This document shows positions 7,657 through 16,179 of a DNA stretch of 64,000 bases, piece after piece. This DNA comes from Pedobacter xixiisoli (GTDB lineage: Bacteria; Bacteroidota; Bacteroidia; Sphingobacteriales; Sphingobacteriaceae). Both the position numbers and the translations under genes were made by a program. Where the stretch lies: positions 620,001 to 684,000 of the forward strand of contig NZ_OCMT01000004.1 of NCBI RefSeq assembly GCF_900215335.1. The letters run 5' to 3'. Every line of letters begins with the position of its first letter. The stretch's first letter is position 1. The notes beneath the pieces are model-generated. The model was not told the DNA's origin, did not search any database, and saw only the letters and a program-made list of their open reading frames with translations.

Positions 7657-8955
7657 CTAATACAAAACCCTAAACTTAATGGTATGCTCAATCTTTTTTA
7701 ACGATTTAAACAATTGCTTGTCGTACTCCGCATTAATATCCGTAATGGCGTAACCAATAGTAGAGTTCGTCATTAAAAACTGCCCAACAATATTAATATT
7801 ATGTTTGGCAAATATGGTGTTGATTTGCGCCATAATACCTGGAACGTTTTTGTGAATATGAATTAAACGATGCGATTTTTCGATGGCTGGCAATTGCAAA
7901 TTAGGGAAGTTGCTACTTAAATAAGTTGTACCCTTATTCATGAAATCTGCTACACGTTTCGGAATGAACAGTGAATTACGAGGATTTGATTTTGGATCGT
8001 CGAAAACCACAATACCCATTTCGTTGCAGGTTTGGAAAGAAAACTTATTTCTAGCGCTACCCAAATAACCAATAGTTTTCAGTTTTACTGCTCTTCTCAG
8101 TTTCTCTTCCTCAATTTTTTCGCCATTTGCTAAAAACAACATGCCCACATCTGCCACATATTTTTCTTCAAATTCTGTTTTATGGCGAATAGAAAACCCA
8201 TCCTTTTTAAGGAACGCAATGGTTTCTTCAGGTACATCTCCGACTACCAAGCACAAAATCCTGTTCTTGGGATAAGATATTGATTGAGGCAAATTGTTAA
8301 CGTACAAAAATTCATCGAAACTTGGCGTAACGTGGTCAGCTTTGGTAACAATACTTTCTCTAGCAATGTTTTCGGTAAAAGCGAAGAACTTTTTAATCAA
8401 ACCACTTTCACGCAACTGGTAATCTGAATAACCATCGCCAATGCCATATAAATCGCCTTGTAATTGCAATTGGTGCATCAATTTTACTTTGCCACCTTCT
8501 TCACTTAATGGATTGGTATGGTCGTAATCTATAATTTTGCCATCGCCTGTGGTTACAAAAGTGTTGGCGTAAATGTTCTCTTTTTTAATGTGGTACTGAC
8601 TAACCACTGGTGTGATAAACTCCTTAAATCCGCCAGAAACGATTAAAACCTCATCGGCATGTTTTTTAAAGAATTCCGCATTGCGGGAAAAAGATTTAGA
8701 TACTTTTTTCTTTAAATGTTTGATGAGTATTTGTAGGTGCTCTTCTGTTGCATCTAATAATTTTACCCTTTGCGCTAAACTTTCTGAAAATGACATTTTG
8801 CCCTCCATCGCTAAATTGGTATAGTCTTCAATTTTTTGATAGATAGCTTCACGCTCTGGATGTTTCGCTAGAGAAATTCTCGCTAATTCATCTAATGCTT
8901 CTACTTGGGTAAAAGTGCTATCAAAATCAATGATGTAAAAGTTTTGCTGTTTCAT
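7657..8955 (-). CDS. Phosphoserine phosphatase (SerB, HAD-IB) fused to SerA-like regulatory region and ACT domain
   Basis: Residues 1-215 are a HAD-IB phosphatase of SerB type: IIDFDST with D10/D12, S107 in VSGG, K156, and GDGYSD at 173-178. The predicted reaction is O-phosphoserine to serine. Residues 230-340 resemble the split substrate-binding domain of D-3-phosphoglycerate dehydrogenase, but the roughly 190-residue NAD-binding domain that should interrupt it is absent. Residues 345-432 closely match the C-terminal ACT domain of SerA (NFPNLQLP, then HRLIHIHKNVPGIMAQIN), which binds serine. The protein thus looks like a phosphatase carrying the serine sensor of the dehydrogenase. The upstream gene is an SDR about 125 bases away. 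Confidence 0.85.
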   Translation of the reverse strand: MKQQNFYIIDFDSTFTQVEALDELARISLAKHPEREAIYQKIEDYTNLAMEGKMSFSESLAQRVKLLDATEEHLQILIKHLKKKVSKSFSRNAEFFKKHADEVLIVSGGFKEFITPVVSQYHIKKENIYANTFVTTGDGKIIDYDHTNPLSEEGGKVKLMHQLQLQGDLYGIGDGYSDYQLRESGLIKKFFAFTENIARESIVTKADHVTPSFDEFLYVNNLPQSISYPKNRILCLVVGDVPEETIAFLKKDGFSIRHKTEFEEKYVADVGMLFLANGEKIEEEKLRRAVKLKTIGYLGSARNKFSFQTCNEMGIVVFDDPKSNPRNSLFIPKRVADFMNKGTTYLSSNFPNLQLPAIEKSHRLIHIHKNVPGIMAQINTIFAKHNINIVGQFLMTNSTIGYAITDINAEYDKQLFKSLKKIEHTIKFRVLY

Positions 8956-8978
8956 TTTCTGTTTTCGTTCTAATTTTT

Positions 8979-9048
8979 CCCGCAGATTTCGCTGACTGTT
9001 ATTTTAGCTTATTTCAGCAGATTTTTATTATCTGCATTAATCTGCACA
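8979..9048. repeat. 'CGCAGATTTCGCTGA' phrase repeat
   Basis: Contains CGCAGATTTCGCTGAC followed by TCAGCAGATTTTTATTATC, TGCATTAATCTGC and similar words that partly complement each other. It fills most of the gap between the SDR and SerB-like genes. Confidence 0.45.
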
Positions 9049-9080
9049 TTTTTATCGGGGCCCATCAGCGGGATAATCAT

Positions 9081-10043
9081 TTATTTAAGTGCATGGCAAA
9101 CTTCAGCTATGCTTTGGTTTAGGGGTTTAAATCTAAAGTTGAGGGTATCTGTAATCTTTTGGTTCGTGTAATAACTGAGGTTGAAACTGCTACGAGCGGC
9201 ATCTTTGGTGAGTGCTGCTGGCTTTCCTGTAAATAGAGATGCGAACTTGGCGGCTCTCCAGGCAATGCCAAGCATCCATGGTTTAGCTTCTTTGCTTGGT
9301 GCTTTAATGCCGAAACCTTTAGCAATTTGGGCGAAGAAATCTTTGTAGTGTAGGTTATCGGCGCTTAAGGTATAACGCTCATCGGTAATGCCGCTTTCCA
9401 TCAGTAAAATCATGCATTTGGCAACGTCTTCTACATCTACAATGCCTGTAGCACCGTCAGTGTAGAATTTCAATCCTTCTTTAACCAGTTTGAAGATGGC
9501 CCCACTACCAGTGAAGCCTGCATTTTTTCCAATAATTACCGCCGGATTTACAATCACTGCATCCAATCCCTCTGCAATACCACGCCACACTTCCATTTCT
9601 CCCTGATATTTAGAGATGGCATAGTTGTGTGCTTTAGGGTCGTAATCCCAGAAATGTTTTTCAGAAATTAATTCATCCTTTTTTGGGAAACCTAATGCGG
9701 CAATAGAACTTACGTGCAGCAATCGAGCATTGTTTTCTATGCAAAGGGCTACAATATTGGCCGTTCCTTCTATGTTGATTTTTAGAAGTTTGGCTTTGTC
9801 TTTTGGGTCGAATGATACGGTTGCAGCACAATGGTAAACTTTGGTGATGCCTTCAAAGGCGTCGGCTAAGTCTTCAGGTTCGTTTATATCTGCAATATGC
9901 CAAGAAACTAACATGTTATTTTCTAGCAAAGCCGGAATTTTAGAGCTGCTTCGCCTAATGGCCCGGACCTGTATATTTTGGTCCGTAAGCTGCTTTACCA
10001 ATTCTGCTCCTAAAAAACCTGTAGCACCTGTAACGAGTATCAT
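9081..10043 (-). CDS. NAD(P)-dependent epimerase/dehydratase family protein (extended SDR, dihydroflavonol-reductase-like)
   Basis: A 320-residue extended short-chain dehydrogenase/reductase. The dinucleotide motif GATGFLGAELVKQL lies at residues 5-18; the catalytic Tyr and Lys are in YAISKYQGE near residue 145, with an upstream serine in HVSSIAALG. It most resembles the dihydroflavonol-4-reductase-like/NAD-binding group. The substrate cannot be read from the sequence. A CAAAAATA box (TATTTTTG on the coding strand) lies 55 bases before the ATG. Confidence 0.85.
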   Translation of the reverse strand: MILVTGATGFLGAELVKQLTDQNIQVRAIRRSSSKIPALLENNMLVSWHIADINEPEDLADAFEGITKVYHCAATVSFDPKDKAKLLKINIEGTANIVALCIENNARLLHVSSIAALGFPKKDELISEKHFWDYDPKAHNYAISKYQGEMEVWRGIAEGLDAVIVNPAVIIGKNAGFTGSGAIFKLVKEGLKFYTDGATGIVDVEDVAKCMILLMESGITDERYTLSADNLHYKDFFAQIAKGFGIKAPSKEAKPWMLGIAWRAAKFASLFTGKPAALTKDAARSSFNLSYYTNQKITDTLNFRFKPLNQSIAEVCHALK

Positions 10044-10097
10044 TCTATTTTTGATGATTTAAGCACAAAAAATAAAAATGCGCTTAATATATGCGCC

Positions 10098-10105
10098 CAA
10101 AAATA
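10098..10105 (-). promoter_or_regulatory. -7 box for the SDR gene
   Basis: TATTTTTG on the minus strand, in the divergent region between the SDR gene and the ureohydrolase-fold gene. Single-box evidence only. Confidence 0.4.
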
Positions 10106-10136
10106 GATATTTGAGGTCAGAAATTTAAATAGCTTT

Positions 10137-11318
10137 ATGACTTTATCAGATTTTTTTTCTCCGATAGATATAGAAAAATTCACACCTAGGAATGGTTTTT
10201 TAACGAGCCAATTGGGGATGAAGGTAGAGTTTTATACCGATACATTCCCTGATTTGGAAGAAGAGAAGTACGATTTGGCTATTGTTGGCGTAAAAGATGA
10301 TAGGGGAGCGGTGAATAACAATGGCTGTTCTTTAGCTCCAGATTATTTTCGTGAGCAGTTTTATTTGCTGAACGAAGGGCAATTTCCAACTAAAATTATC
10401 GATTTAGGAAATATCATTGCTGGTCAGGAGGTTTCTGATACTTATTTTGCGCTAAAAACTGTGGTTGCCGAATTGGTTAAATTGGATATTGTGCCTATCA
10501 TTATTGGTGGTGGACAAGATTTAACCTATGCGCAATACATGGGCTACGAAAGTTTGGAGCAAAAAGTTGATTTATTGGTAGTTGATAATCGCTTTGATTT
10601 AGAACAGGACGAAACGGAAGGGGTTGCGACCACTTCTCAAAGTTATTTAACCAAGATTTTCTTTCATCAACCAAACTACCTTTTCAATTTTAGCAACATG
10701 GGTTATCAAACCTATTTCGTTAATCAGGATAGTTTGCGAGTAATGGATAAATTGTATTTTGATGTGCACCGGTTGGGTGAATTTGTTTCCGATCTATCGG
10801 TTTCCGAGCCTGTAATCCGCAATGCGAATATGGTAAGTTTCGATATGGGAGCCATTCGTTCTAGCGATGCTCCTGGCAATACTAACATGGTGCCAAACGG
10901 TTTTTACGGAGAAGATGCTTGCAGGATTTCACGCTACGCAGGAATGAGCGACAAGCTTACTTCCATTGGTTTTTACGAATTTAATCCGGCTTTTGATAAG
11001 GGCGGACAAACTGCCATGCTACTTTCACAAATGGTATGGTATTTTGTGGATGGTTATTACAGCCGTAAGAAAGATTTTCCGTTGACACCAAAATCGCAGT
11101 ACATTATCTACAGAGCTAGTGTAAATGACGGCGCTACAGAAGTGAATTTTGTAAAAAGCAAAAAATCTGATAGATGGTGGATGCAGGTGCCTTATCCTGC
11201 AAATGGATCCAAAAATGAACGCTTTCATTTAGTGCCTTGCAGATACGATGATTATAGCACTGCTGTTAAAGGAGAGATGCCTGATTTATGGTGGCGAACG
11301 TATCAAAAACTAACCTGA
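10137..11318 (+). CDS. Ureohydrolase (arginase/formimidoylglutamase) fold protein lacking metal ligands
   Basis: A 393-residue member of the arginase/agmatinase/formimidoylglutamase superfamily, usually annotated as formimidoylglutamase or arginase in Bacteroidota. The three metal-binding signatures are recognisable but altered: GGGQD (124-128) where the family has GGGHD/E, DNRFD (150-154) where it has DAHxD, and SFDMG (234-238) where it has SxDxD. Three ligands are therefore replaced (Q127, R152, G238). Enzymatic hydrolysis by the normal dimanganese mechanism is unlikely; a structural or binding role is inferred. The gene stands alone and diverges from the SDR. Confidence 0.8.
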   Translation: MTLSDFFSPIDIEKFTPRNGFLTSQLGMKVEFYTDTFPDLEEEKYDLAIVGVKDDRGAVNNNGCSLAPDYFREQFYLLNEGQFPTKIIDLGNIIAGQEVSDTYFALKTVVAELVKLDIVPIIIGGGQDLTYAQYMGYESLEQKVDLLVVDNRFDLEQDETEGVATTSQSYLTKIFFHQPNYLFNFSNMGYQTYFVNQDSLRVMDKLYFDVHRLGEFVSDLSVSEPVIRNANMVSFDMGAIRSSDAPGNTNMVPNGFYGEDACRISRYAGMSDKLTSIGFYEFNPAFDKGGQTAMLLSQMVWYFVDGYYSRKKDFPLTPKSQYIIYRASVNDGATEVNFVKSKKSDRWWMQVPYPANGSKNERFHLVPCRYDDYSTAVKGEMPDLWWRTYQKLT

Positions 11319-11325
11319 TAGTTAC

Positions 11326-11367
11326 ATAAGTTGTACGAGATAATCGTATATTTGATTTACAACTTAT
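11326..11367. repeat. Inverted repeat around the promoter of the TlpA-like gene
   Basis: ATAAGTTGTA (11326-11335) and TACAACTTAT (11358-11367) are exact complements separated by 22 bases. The TATATTTG box at 11347-11354 lies in the spacer. It could be an operator or the arms of a leader hairpin. Confidence 0.5.
11347..11354 (+). promoter_or_regulatory. -7 box for the TlpA-like gene
   Basis: TATATTTG matches TAnnTTTG and lies 72 bases before the preferred ATG at 11427. No convincing -33 TTTG at 19 bases. Confidence 0.4.
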
Positions 11368-11426
11368 ATCACTAAACTATGAAGCTCTTAAGGCGGCTTC
11401 ACTTATCTAAACATTTTAATAAAAAG

Positions 11427-12572
11427 ATGAAAAAAATAATTCTTTCGGCCGTGTTGCTAGCTCCGTTGGCATTAATGGCACAATTAGATTTTACCGTGAA
11501 AGGTAAAGTTGGAAGTTTGAATGCTCCAGCTAAGGCATATTTAGCTTATAGCAACAAGATAGCAGACTCTGCGGATATAAAAGATGGCGCTTTTGAATTT
11601 AAAGGGAATGTCCCAGTAATTACACAAGCAAGCATTAGAATAAAACATGATAATGCTGCCGTAGATCCTAAGAAAAGAGTACCAGCTGATGCATTTCCTT
11701 TCTACTTAGAGGCAGGAGTAATAAATGTTACCGCTTCAGATTCGATAAAATATGCAAAAGTAACTGGCTCAAAGGTTAACGAGGATAATGCAAAACTGAA
11801 GGCATTATTAAAAGCTACCGATGATAAAATAGCAATACTGATGAAAGAATATGGTAGCTATACACCAGAGCAGAAGAAAGACGATGTCTTCATGAAGCCT
11901 TTCATGGAAAAATATGATGCGACTAATGCTGAGAAAGATCCTATCTACAAGAAATTTGCTCAAGAAAACCGAAATTCTTACATCGGTCTAGTAGCTTTCA
12001 GATCTGGTATGGGATACAATTTTGATCCTAAACCTATTGATGAAGATTTCAAAAAGTTCTCTCCTGAACTTAGGGCTACGCCTTACGGAAAGGCCATAGA
12101 AGGTGCTATAGAAGGTGCTAAGAAAACTCAAGTAGGCGTTGTTGTTGCTGATTTTACACAGAATAATCCTGATGGTAAGCCTGTTAAGTTATCAGATTTT
12201 AAAGGGAAGTATGTGCTGGTTGATTTTTGGGCTTCATGGTGTGGTCCATGCAGAAACGAAAATCCGAATGTGGTAGCAGCCTTTAATAAATTTAAAGATA
12301 AAAATTTCACGGTTTTAGGTGTTTCTTTAGATGGAGGCAATACAAGAACAACTAAAGAAGCTTGGTTAAAAGCTGTAGAGGATGATAAATTAGCTTGGAC
12401 ACACGTCTCTGATTTGAAAGGATGGGATAATGAGGTTTCAAAAAGTTTTGGCATACAAGGCATTCCTTTTAATTTCCTGTTAGATCCAAATGGTAAGATT
12501 GTAGCTAAAGATTTAAGAGGCGAAGCATTGCATACTAAACTTGCAGAGATTCTGGATAAGAAAACTAAATAG
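11427..12572 (+). CDS. TlpA-type thiol-disulfide oxidoreductase (DUF4369 + thioredoxin-like domain)
   Basis: A periplasmic, possibly membrane-attached redox protein of 381 residues. The signal peptide MKKIILSAVLLAPLALMAQ starts at 11427, so this ATG is preferred over the in-frame ATG at 11379, which would add 16 basic residues before the signal. Residues about 22-130 match the DUF4369 domain of Bacteroidota TlpA proteins. The C-terminal AhpC/thioredoxin fold carries the active site WCGPC (C272 and C275) and the cis-proline region GIQGIPFNFLLD. Such proteins reduce or shuffle disulfides of exported proteins or cytochromes. A strong terminator follows. Confidence 0.88.
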   Translation: MKKIILSAVLLAPLALMAQLDFTVKGKVGSLNAPAKAYLAYSNKIADSADIKDGAFEFKGNVPVITQASIRIKHDNAAVDPKKRVPADAFPFYLEAGVINVTASDSIKYAKVTGSKVNEDNAKLKALLKATDDKIAILMKEYGSYTPEQKKDDVFMKPFMEKYDATNAEKDPIYKKFAQENRNSYIGLVAFRSGMGYNFDPKPIDEDFKKFSPELRATPYGKAIEGAIEGAKKTQVGVVVADFTQNNPDGKPVKLSDFKGKYVLVDFWASWCGPCRNENPNVVAAFNKFKDKNFTVLGVSLDGGNTRTTKEAWLKAVEDDKLAWTHVSDLKGWDNEVSKSFGIQGIPFNFLLDPNGKIVAKDLRGEALHTKLAEILDKKTK

Positions 12573-12594
12573 AATTTTAAAATCATAAACAAGA

Positions 12595-12626
12595 AAGCCC
12601 CGAAGCACTGTTTCGGGGCTTTTATT
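12595..12626 (+). terminator. Terminator of the TlpA-like gene
   Basis: AAGCCCCGAA and TTCGGGGCTT form a stem around a six-base loop, followed by TTTATTGT. It lies 23 bases after the stop codon. Confidence 0.85.
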
Positions 12627-12928
12627 GTATTAAAGAGTTTGCAGTCCTAGTAATTATAATTAGAAGCAATGTATAGGGTTAATTTCTAAAAGCGAATAAT
12701 GTAAGTTATCGTCAGTTCACATAATATCTGAAATAACTTAGTCAGACTGAAGAAGGTTGATCTCTTTGTCTTAAATTACAATCCTTAATGATGATTAGAT
12801 TTACTTTAAAGGCTGATTCGATTGTGCTAGTGCTAGTCTTATTTTGGATTAACTGAGTATGGCTGCTGAATTAATCTCCCGATTTACAGTGTCTTTATAA
12901 CGGATTTTAAAGTCAAAATATCGCTGCA
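12627..12928. other. Intergenic stretch with nothing recognised
   Basis: About 300 AT-rich bases between the terminators of two convergent genes. I find no reading frame with coding character, no promoter box with a gene behind it, and no RNA signature. Confidence 0.5.
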
Positions 12929-12966
12929 AAAGAAAAGGCTTTACAAACTTGTAAAGCCTTTTCTTA
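12929..12966 (-). terminator. Terminator of gldJ
   Basis: AAGAAAAGGCTTTACAA and TTGTAAAGCCTTTTCTT are exact complements around a two-base loop. On the minus strand the hairpin ends in a T tract, 17 bases beyond the gldJ stop. Confidence 0.85.
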
Positions 12967-12982
12967 ATATATTTATCAAGTC

Positions 12983-14557
12983 TTACTTAACTTTAAAAGG
13001 TTTAGCTGGTTTGTTCTTGAATTGCGCTTTTCCAGCAGATCTAACTTCTGAAGAACCTAACATGGTCATCGCACAACGGAAACCAATGTCTGCAGCAGAT
13101 TCGTCTTCTTGCAGGTATCTTCTTGCAGCAGGATTTAACCATATTGCTTGGTCATTCCAAGAACCGCCTTTGTATACTCTTGATCTATCGTTATAAAGAG
13201 TCAGAACTTCTCCATTAGCTAACGCTGTTTGTGCGTCTCTGTATCCTCTTTGGTCAGCTTTGTAAGAACTATCTACATAGTTTGATTGTAACTGTGCCCA
13301 AGTTTGTTTTACGCCAGTTACGGCAGGTTTCATCATAGGGCGGCCTTTACCATCTAACTTGATTGAATTTGATTGAGGATCTCTCTCTTTATCTGTATAT
13401 TCATTACCTCTAAATGGGTTTAAACCTTCAGTAGCCTCGTAAGTATTAGGACGGTACACGTCTTGAACCCATTCGCTTACATTTCCAGCCATATTATACA
13501 GGCCAAAATCATTAGGTGTAAAACTGCGTACCGACGAAGTGATACTTCCTTTATCATTTAATGAACCTCCAACACCCATGTAATCTCCTTTTCCTCTCTT
13601 AAAGTTGGCTAAAATCATACCTCTGGTAGACTTTTTAGAAGAAGTGATGCCTAGGCCATTCCAAGGATAAACCCTTTTCTCGTTGATATTGGAATATTGC
13701 GTATTACCTATTAAGCCTAATGCAGCATATTCCCATTCTGCTTCAGTTGGTAGACGGTAAGGTTGAAGAATTTCTCCGTCTTCCAATCTTACATTTCTTC
13801 TAGGTGCAGATTTTCCTTTTCCAGCTGCAGCATCTGCGCTTAAATCTAAAGGTGCATTTTTTCCTAAATCTTTATTTTGCCCATTTAAGTATGCTTCTGT
13901 GTTATATATCGTATCAGATCTTTTAACTGGGGCACCACCCTTAGCAGTCGGTTTATTCAAATCTTTAAAAGGAGTCATAATTCCTTTTTCTCTTAAGACA
14001 AACTCATTTACTCGGTCTGTACGCCAAACGCAGTACTCTGCTGCTTGCTGCCAGTTCACGCCTACAACTGGATAGTCTCCATAAGCTGGATGTCTTAAAT
14101 AGTTGTTTACGTAAGGTTCGTTATAAGATAGAGGTCTTCTCCAAACTAAGGTATCTGGAAGTGCCTCATAATAGTATTGCGCTAATTCCTCTTTTCCTCT
14201 AAAAGTGGTTCTAATCCAGTGCAAATATTCCAACCAGTTGGTGTTCGAAACCTCGGTTTCATCCATGTAGAAAGAACTTAAGGTAACTTGTCGTTTGTAG
14301 TTGTACATACCCAAATCTTGTCCAGGTATTTCAACACCACTACCCCCCATAACAAATTCACCACCTTCAATTTCTATTAAACCTGGTCCAGGTCCTCTTT
14401 TGAAGCTTGTTTTTACTTCAAAACCACCGTTTTCCCTTTTGTTGTAACTGTAACCTGTTTTATCAGATACTGCGCCACCCTTCTTAGAGCTGCCGCAAGA
14501 ACTCAAGGCTCCAACACCAAATAATGAGACTAATGCGTATAGGTATATTCTATTCAT
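12983..14557 (-). CDS. gldJ: Gliding motility/type IX secretion lipoprotein GldJ
   Basis: A 524-residue lipoprotein: signal peptide with lipobox LSSC (C21), a glycine/lysine-rich linker, then an FGE-sulfatase (SUMF1-like) domain from about residue 60 to 505. The stretch SSFYMDETEVSNTNWLEYLH, followed by ALPDTLVWRRPLSYNEPYV and HPAYGDYPVVGVNW, matches GldJ rather than GldK. GldJ is an outer-membrane lipoprotein that stabilises GldK and is needed for gliding and type IX secretion in flavobacteria; many non-gliding relatives keep it. It diverges from porV. No porU gene lies between them, although these genes are clustered in Flavobacterium. Confidence 0.9.
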   Translation of the reverse strand: MNRIYLYALVSLFGVGALSSCGSSKKGGAVSDKTGYSYNKRENGGFEVKTSFKRGPGPGLIEIEGGEFVMGGSGVEIPGQDLGMYNYKRQVTLSSFYMDETEVSNTNWLEYLHWIRTTFRGKEELAQYYYEALPDTLVWRRPLSYNEPYVNNYLRHPAYGDYPVVGVNWQQAAEYCVWRTDRVNEFVLREKGIMTPFKDLNKPTAKGGAPVKRSDTIYNTEAYLNGQNKDLGKNAPLDLSADAAAGKGKSAPRRNVRLEDGEILQPYRLPTEAEWEYAALGLIGNTQYSNINEKRVYPWNGLGITSSKKSTRGMILANFKRGKGDYMGVGGSLNDKGSITSSVRSFTPNDFGLYNMAGNVSEWVQDVYRPNTYEATEGLNPFRGNEYTDKERDPQSNSIKLDGKGRPMMKPAVTGVKQTWAQLQSNYVDSSYKADQRGYRDAQTALANGEVLTLYNDRSRVYKGGSWNDQAIWLNPAARRYLQEDESAADIGFRCAMTMLGSSEVRSAGKAQFKNKPAKPFKVK

Positions 14558-14999
14558 ATATTGCGAATTGCACTTTCGTCGTTAAAAATACACAAAAAAA
14601 GGAATGAGAAATAAAAATCTTTTTATTTGGTCATTTTTTGACGAAATTTATTTTAATTAAATATTAGCTTGTTGAAATGGAACTTTCTAGTTTTAAGGTA
14701 CTAAACGAATAAATTTTCATAATATTGTTAATATCTTTTTTATTAGTTGTGGTGGGGATTTTTTTTCCTTTTATGTGGAATGTTTTGCTGTGTACTCCTT
14801 GTTTTTTGCTGGTTTTTGATCATTTTTAGCCTTTATTGCTAAGGCTTTATTTACTGAGAGATATATGGACTACCAGAGATAGAGCATTGGCAATAATATT
14901 GCGTGTTGTTTAACGTTATGCAGTCATATTACAAATTACTGCAAGTATACTTTTTGAAATTAACGAACTCTATACTAAATTGCGCAGATTAACTATTTT
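14558..14999. other. Divergent regulatory region between gldJ and porV
   Basis: 442 strongly AT-rich bases. It must contain the promoters of both genes, but I find no exact TAnnTTTG box at suitable distance; TATACTTTTTG at about 14946 is the closest for porV. No coding potential or RNA gene seen. Confidence 0.4.
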
Positions 15000-16169
15000 A
15001 TGATGAAATTAAACTACCTAGGAAGAGCCTTCTTGCTTTTGTTTTTGTTTTTAGGAAAAAATGCTCTCGCTCAGACTACTTCCGGAAGTAGCACCACGCA
15101 AACAAATGGAGTATATCCAGACGTTCCGTTCTTATTAATTACCCCCGATGCTAGGGCTGGTGCAATGGGAGAGGCTGGTGTTGCTGTAATGCCTGATGGA
15201 AATGCAATGAGCATCAATCCCGCAAAATTAGCTTTTTTAGAGAAGCCATATGGCGTTAGCTTGTCTTATAGCCCTTGGCTTAAAAACTTGGTTCCAGACA
15301 TTAACTTAGCTTATTTAAGTGGCTTTTATCAGTTAGATGATAGAACTGTGTTGGGAGCTTCATTAAGATATTTCTCACTTGGAGATATTTCTTTAACGGA
15401 TGAAGCTGGAGGTGCACTAGGTACTTTCAATCCTAATGAACTCGCATTCGATGCTACCTATTCTCGTAAATTTGGTGAAAATTTTTCTTTAGGTACTACA
15501 GCCCGTTTCATCCGCTCAAATCTTACATCTGCCCAAATTGGTGGTAGTCAACAGAAAGCAGGAATGGCGGTTGCAGTAGATGTATCAGCATTTTTCAAGA
15601 AGCCAACAGTGTTGTTCGGTAAGGATGCAATTTTATCGGCAGGCTTAAATTTATCCAACATTGGAACTAAAATGAGTTACGCTGAAACTCAGAATAAGAG
15701 ATTTTTGCCTGCAAATATGAAACTTGGTGGCGCTTCTACCTTCATCATCGATGATTATAACCAATTTACCTTTGCACTTGATTTTAACAAATTGATGGTT
15801 CCAACAGATCCAATCAGAGATTTAAATACAGGTGAAATTATTTCTGGTAAAGATCCTTATCGTTCTGTACCTTCTGGAATTATCGGTTCTTTTGCAGATG
15901 CACCAGGTGGATTTAAAGAGGAGCTGAAAGAGATTGGGATTTCAACGGGTATGGAGTATACATACAACCAACAGTTTGCAGTTAGAGCTGGTTATTTCTA
16001 CGAAAATCCTCAAAAAGGAGACCGAAGATACTTTACTCTTGGTGGTGGATTAAAATACAACGTATTTAACCTTGATTTTTCGTACTTGATTGCTAATGCG
16101 CAAAACAGTCCGTTAGCAAATACATTGAGATTTACGTTAGCTTGGAGTATTGATAGTGTAGCGAAATAA
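15000..16169 (+). CDS. porV: Type IX secretion system outer-membrane protein PorV (LptO)
   Basis: A 389-residue outer-membrane beta-barrel with a signal peptide ending ALAQ at residue 25. The N-terminal domain after it (VPFLLITPDARAGAMGEAGV) is the hallmark of PorV; FadL-like barrel strands follow. PorV shuttles type IX cargo from the SprA/Sov translocon to the PorU sortase at the cell surface. Two adjacent ATGs (15000 and 15003) are equally plausible starts. ispF follows after 10 bases, so the two genes are probably co-transcribed. Confidence 0.93.
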   Translation: MMKLNYLGRAFLLLFLFLGKNALAQTTSGSSTTQTNGVYPDVPFLLITPDARAGAMGEAGVAVMPDGNAMSINPAKLAFLEKPYGVSLSYSPWLKNLVPDINLAYLSGFYQLDDRTVLGASLRYFSLGDISLTDEAGGALGTFNPNELAFDATYSRKFGENFSLGTTARFIRSNLTSAQIGGSQQKAGMAVAVDVSAFFKKPTVLFGKDAILSAGLNLSNIGTKMSYAETQNKRFLPANMKLGGASTFIIDDYNQFTFALDFNKLMVPTDPIRDLNTGEIISGKDPYRSVPSGIIGSFADAPGGFKEELKEIGISTGMEYTYNQQFAVRAGYFYENPQKGDRRYFTLGGGLKYNVFNLDFSYLIANAQNSPLANTLRFTLAWSIDSVAK

Positions 16170-16179
16170 AAGGTTTTAT

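Noticed and set aside
12128..12592. 154-codon minus-strand frame opposite the TlpA-like gene
   Set aside because: Mirror of a clearly coding thioredoxin domain; no family resemblance and no start context.
12627..12928. Possible small RNA or gene between the TlpA-like gene and gldJ
   Set aside because: No promoter box, no stable structure other than the flanking terminators, no coding frame.
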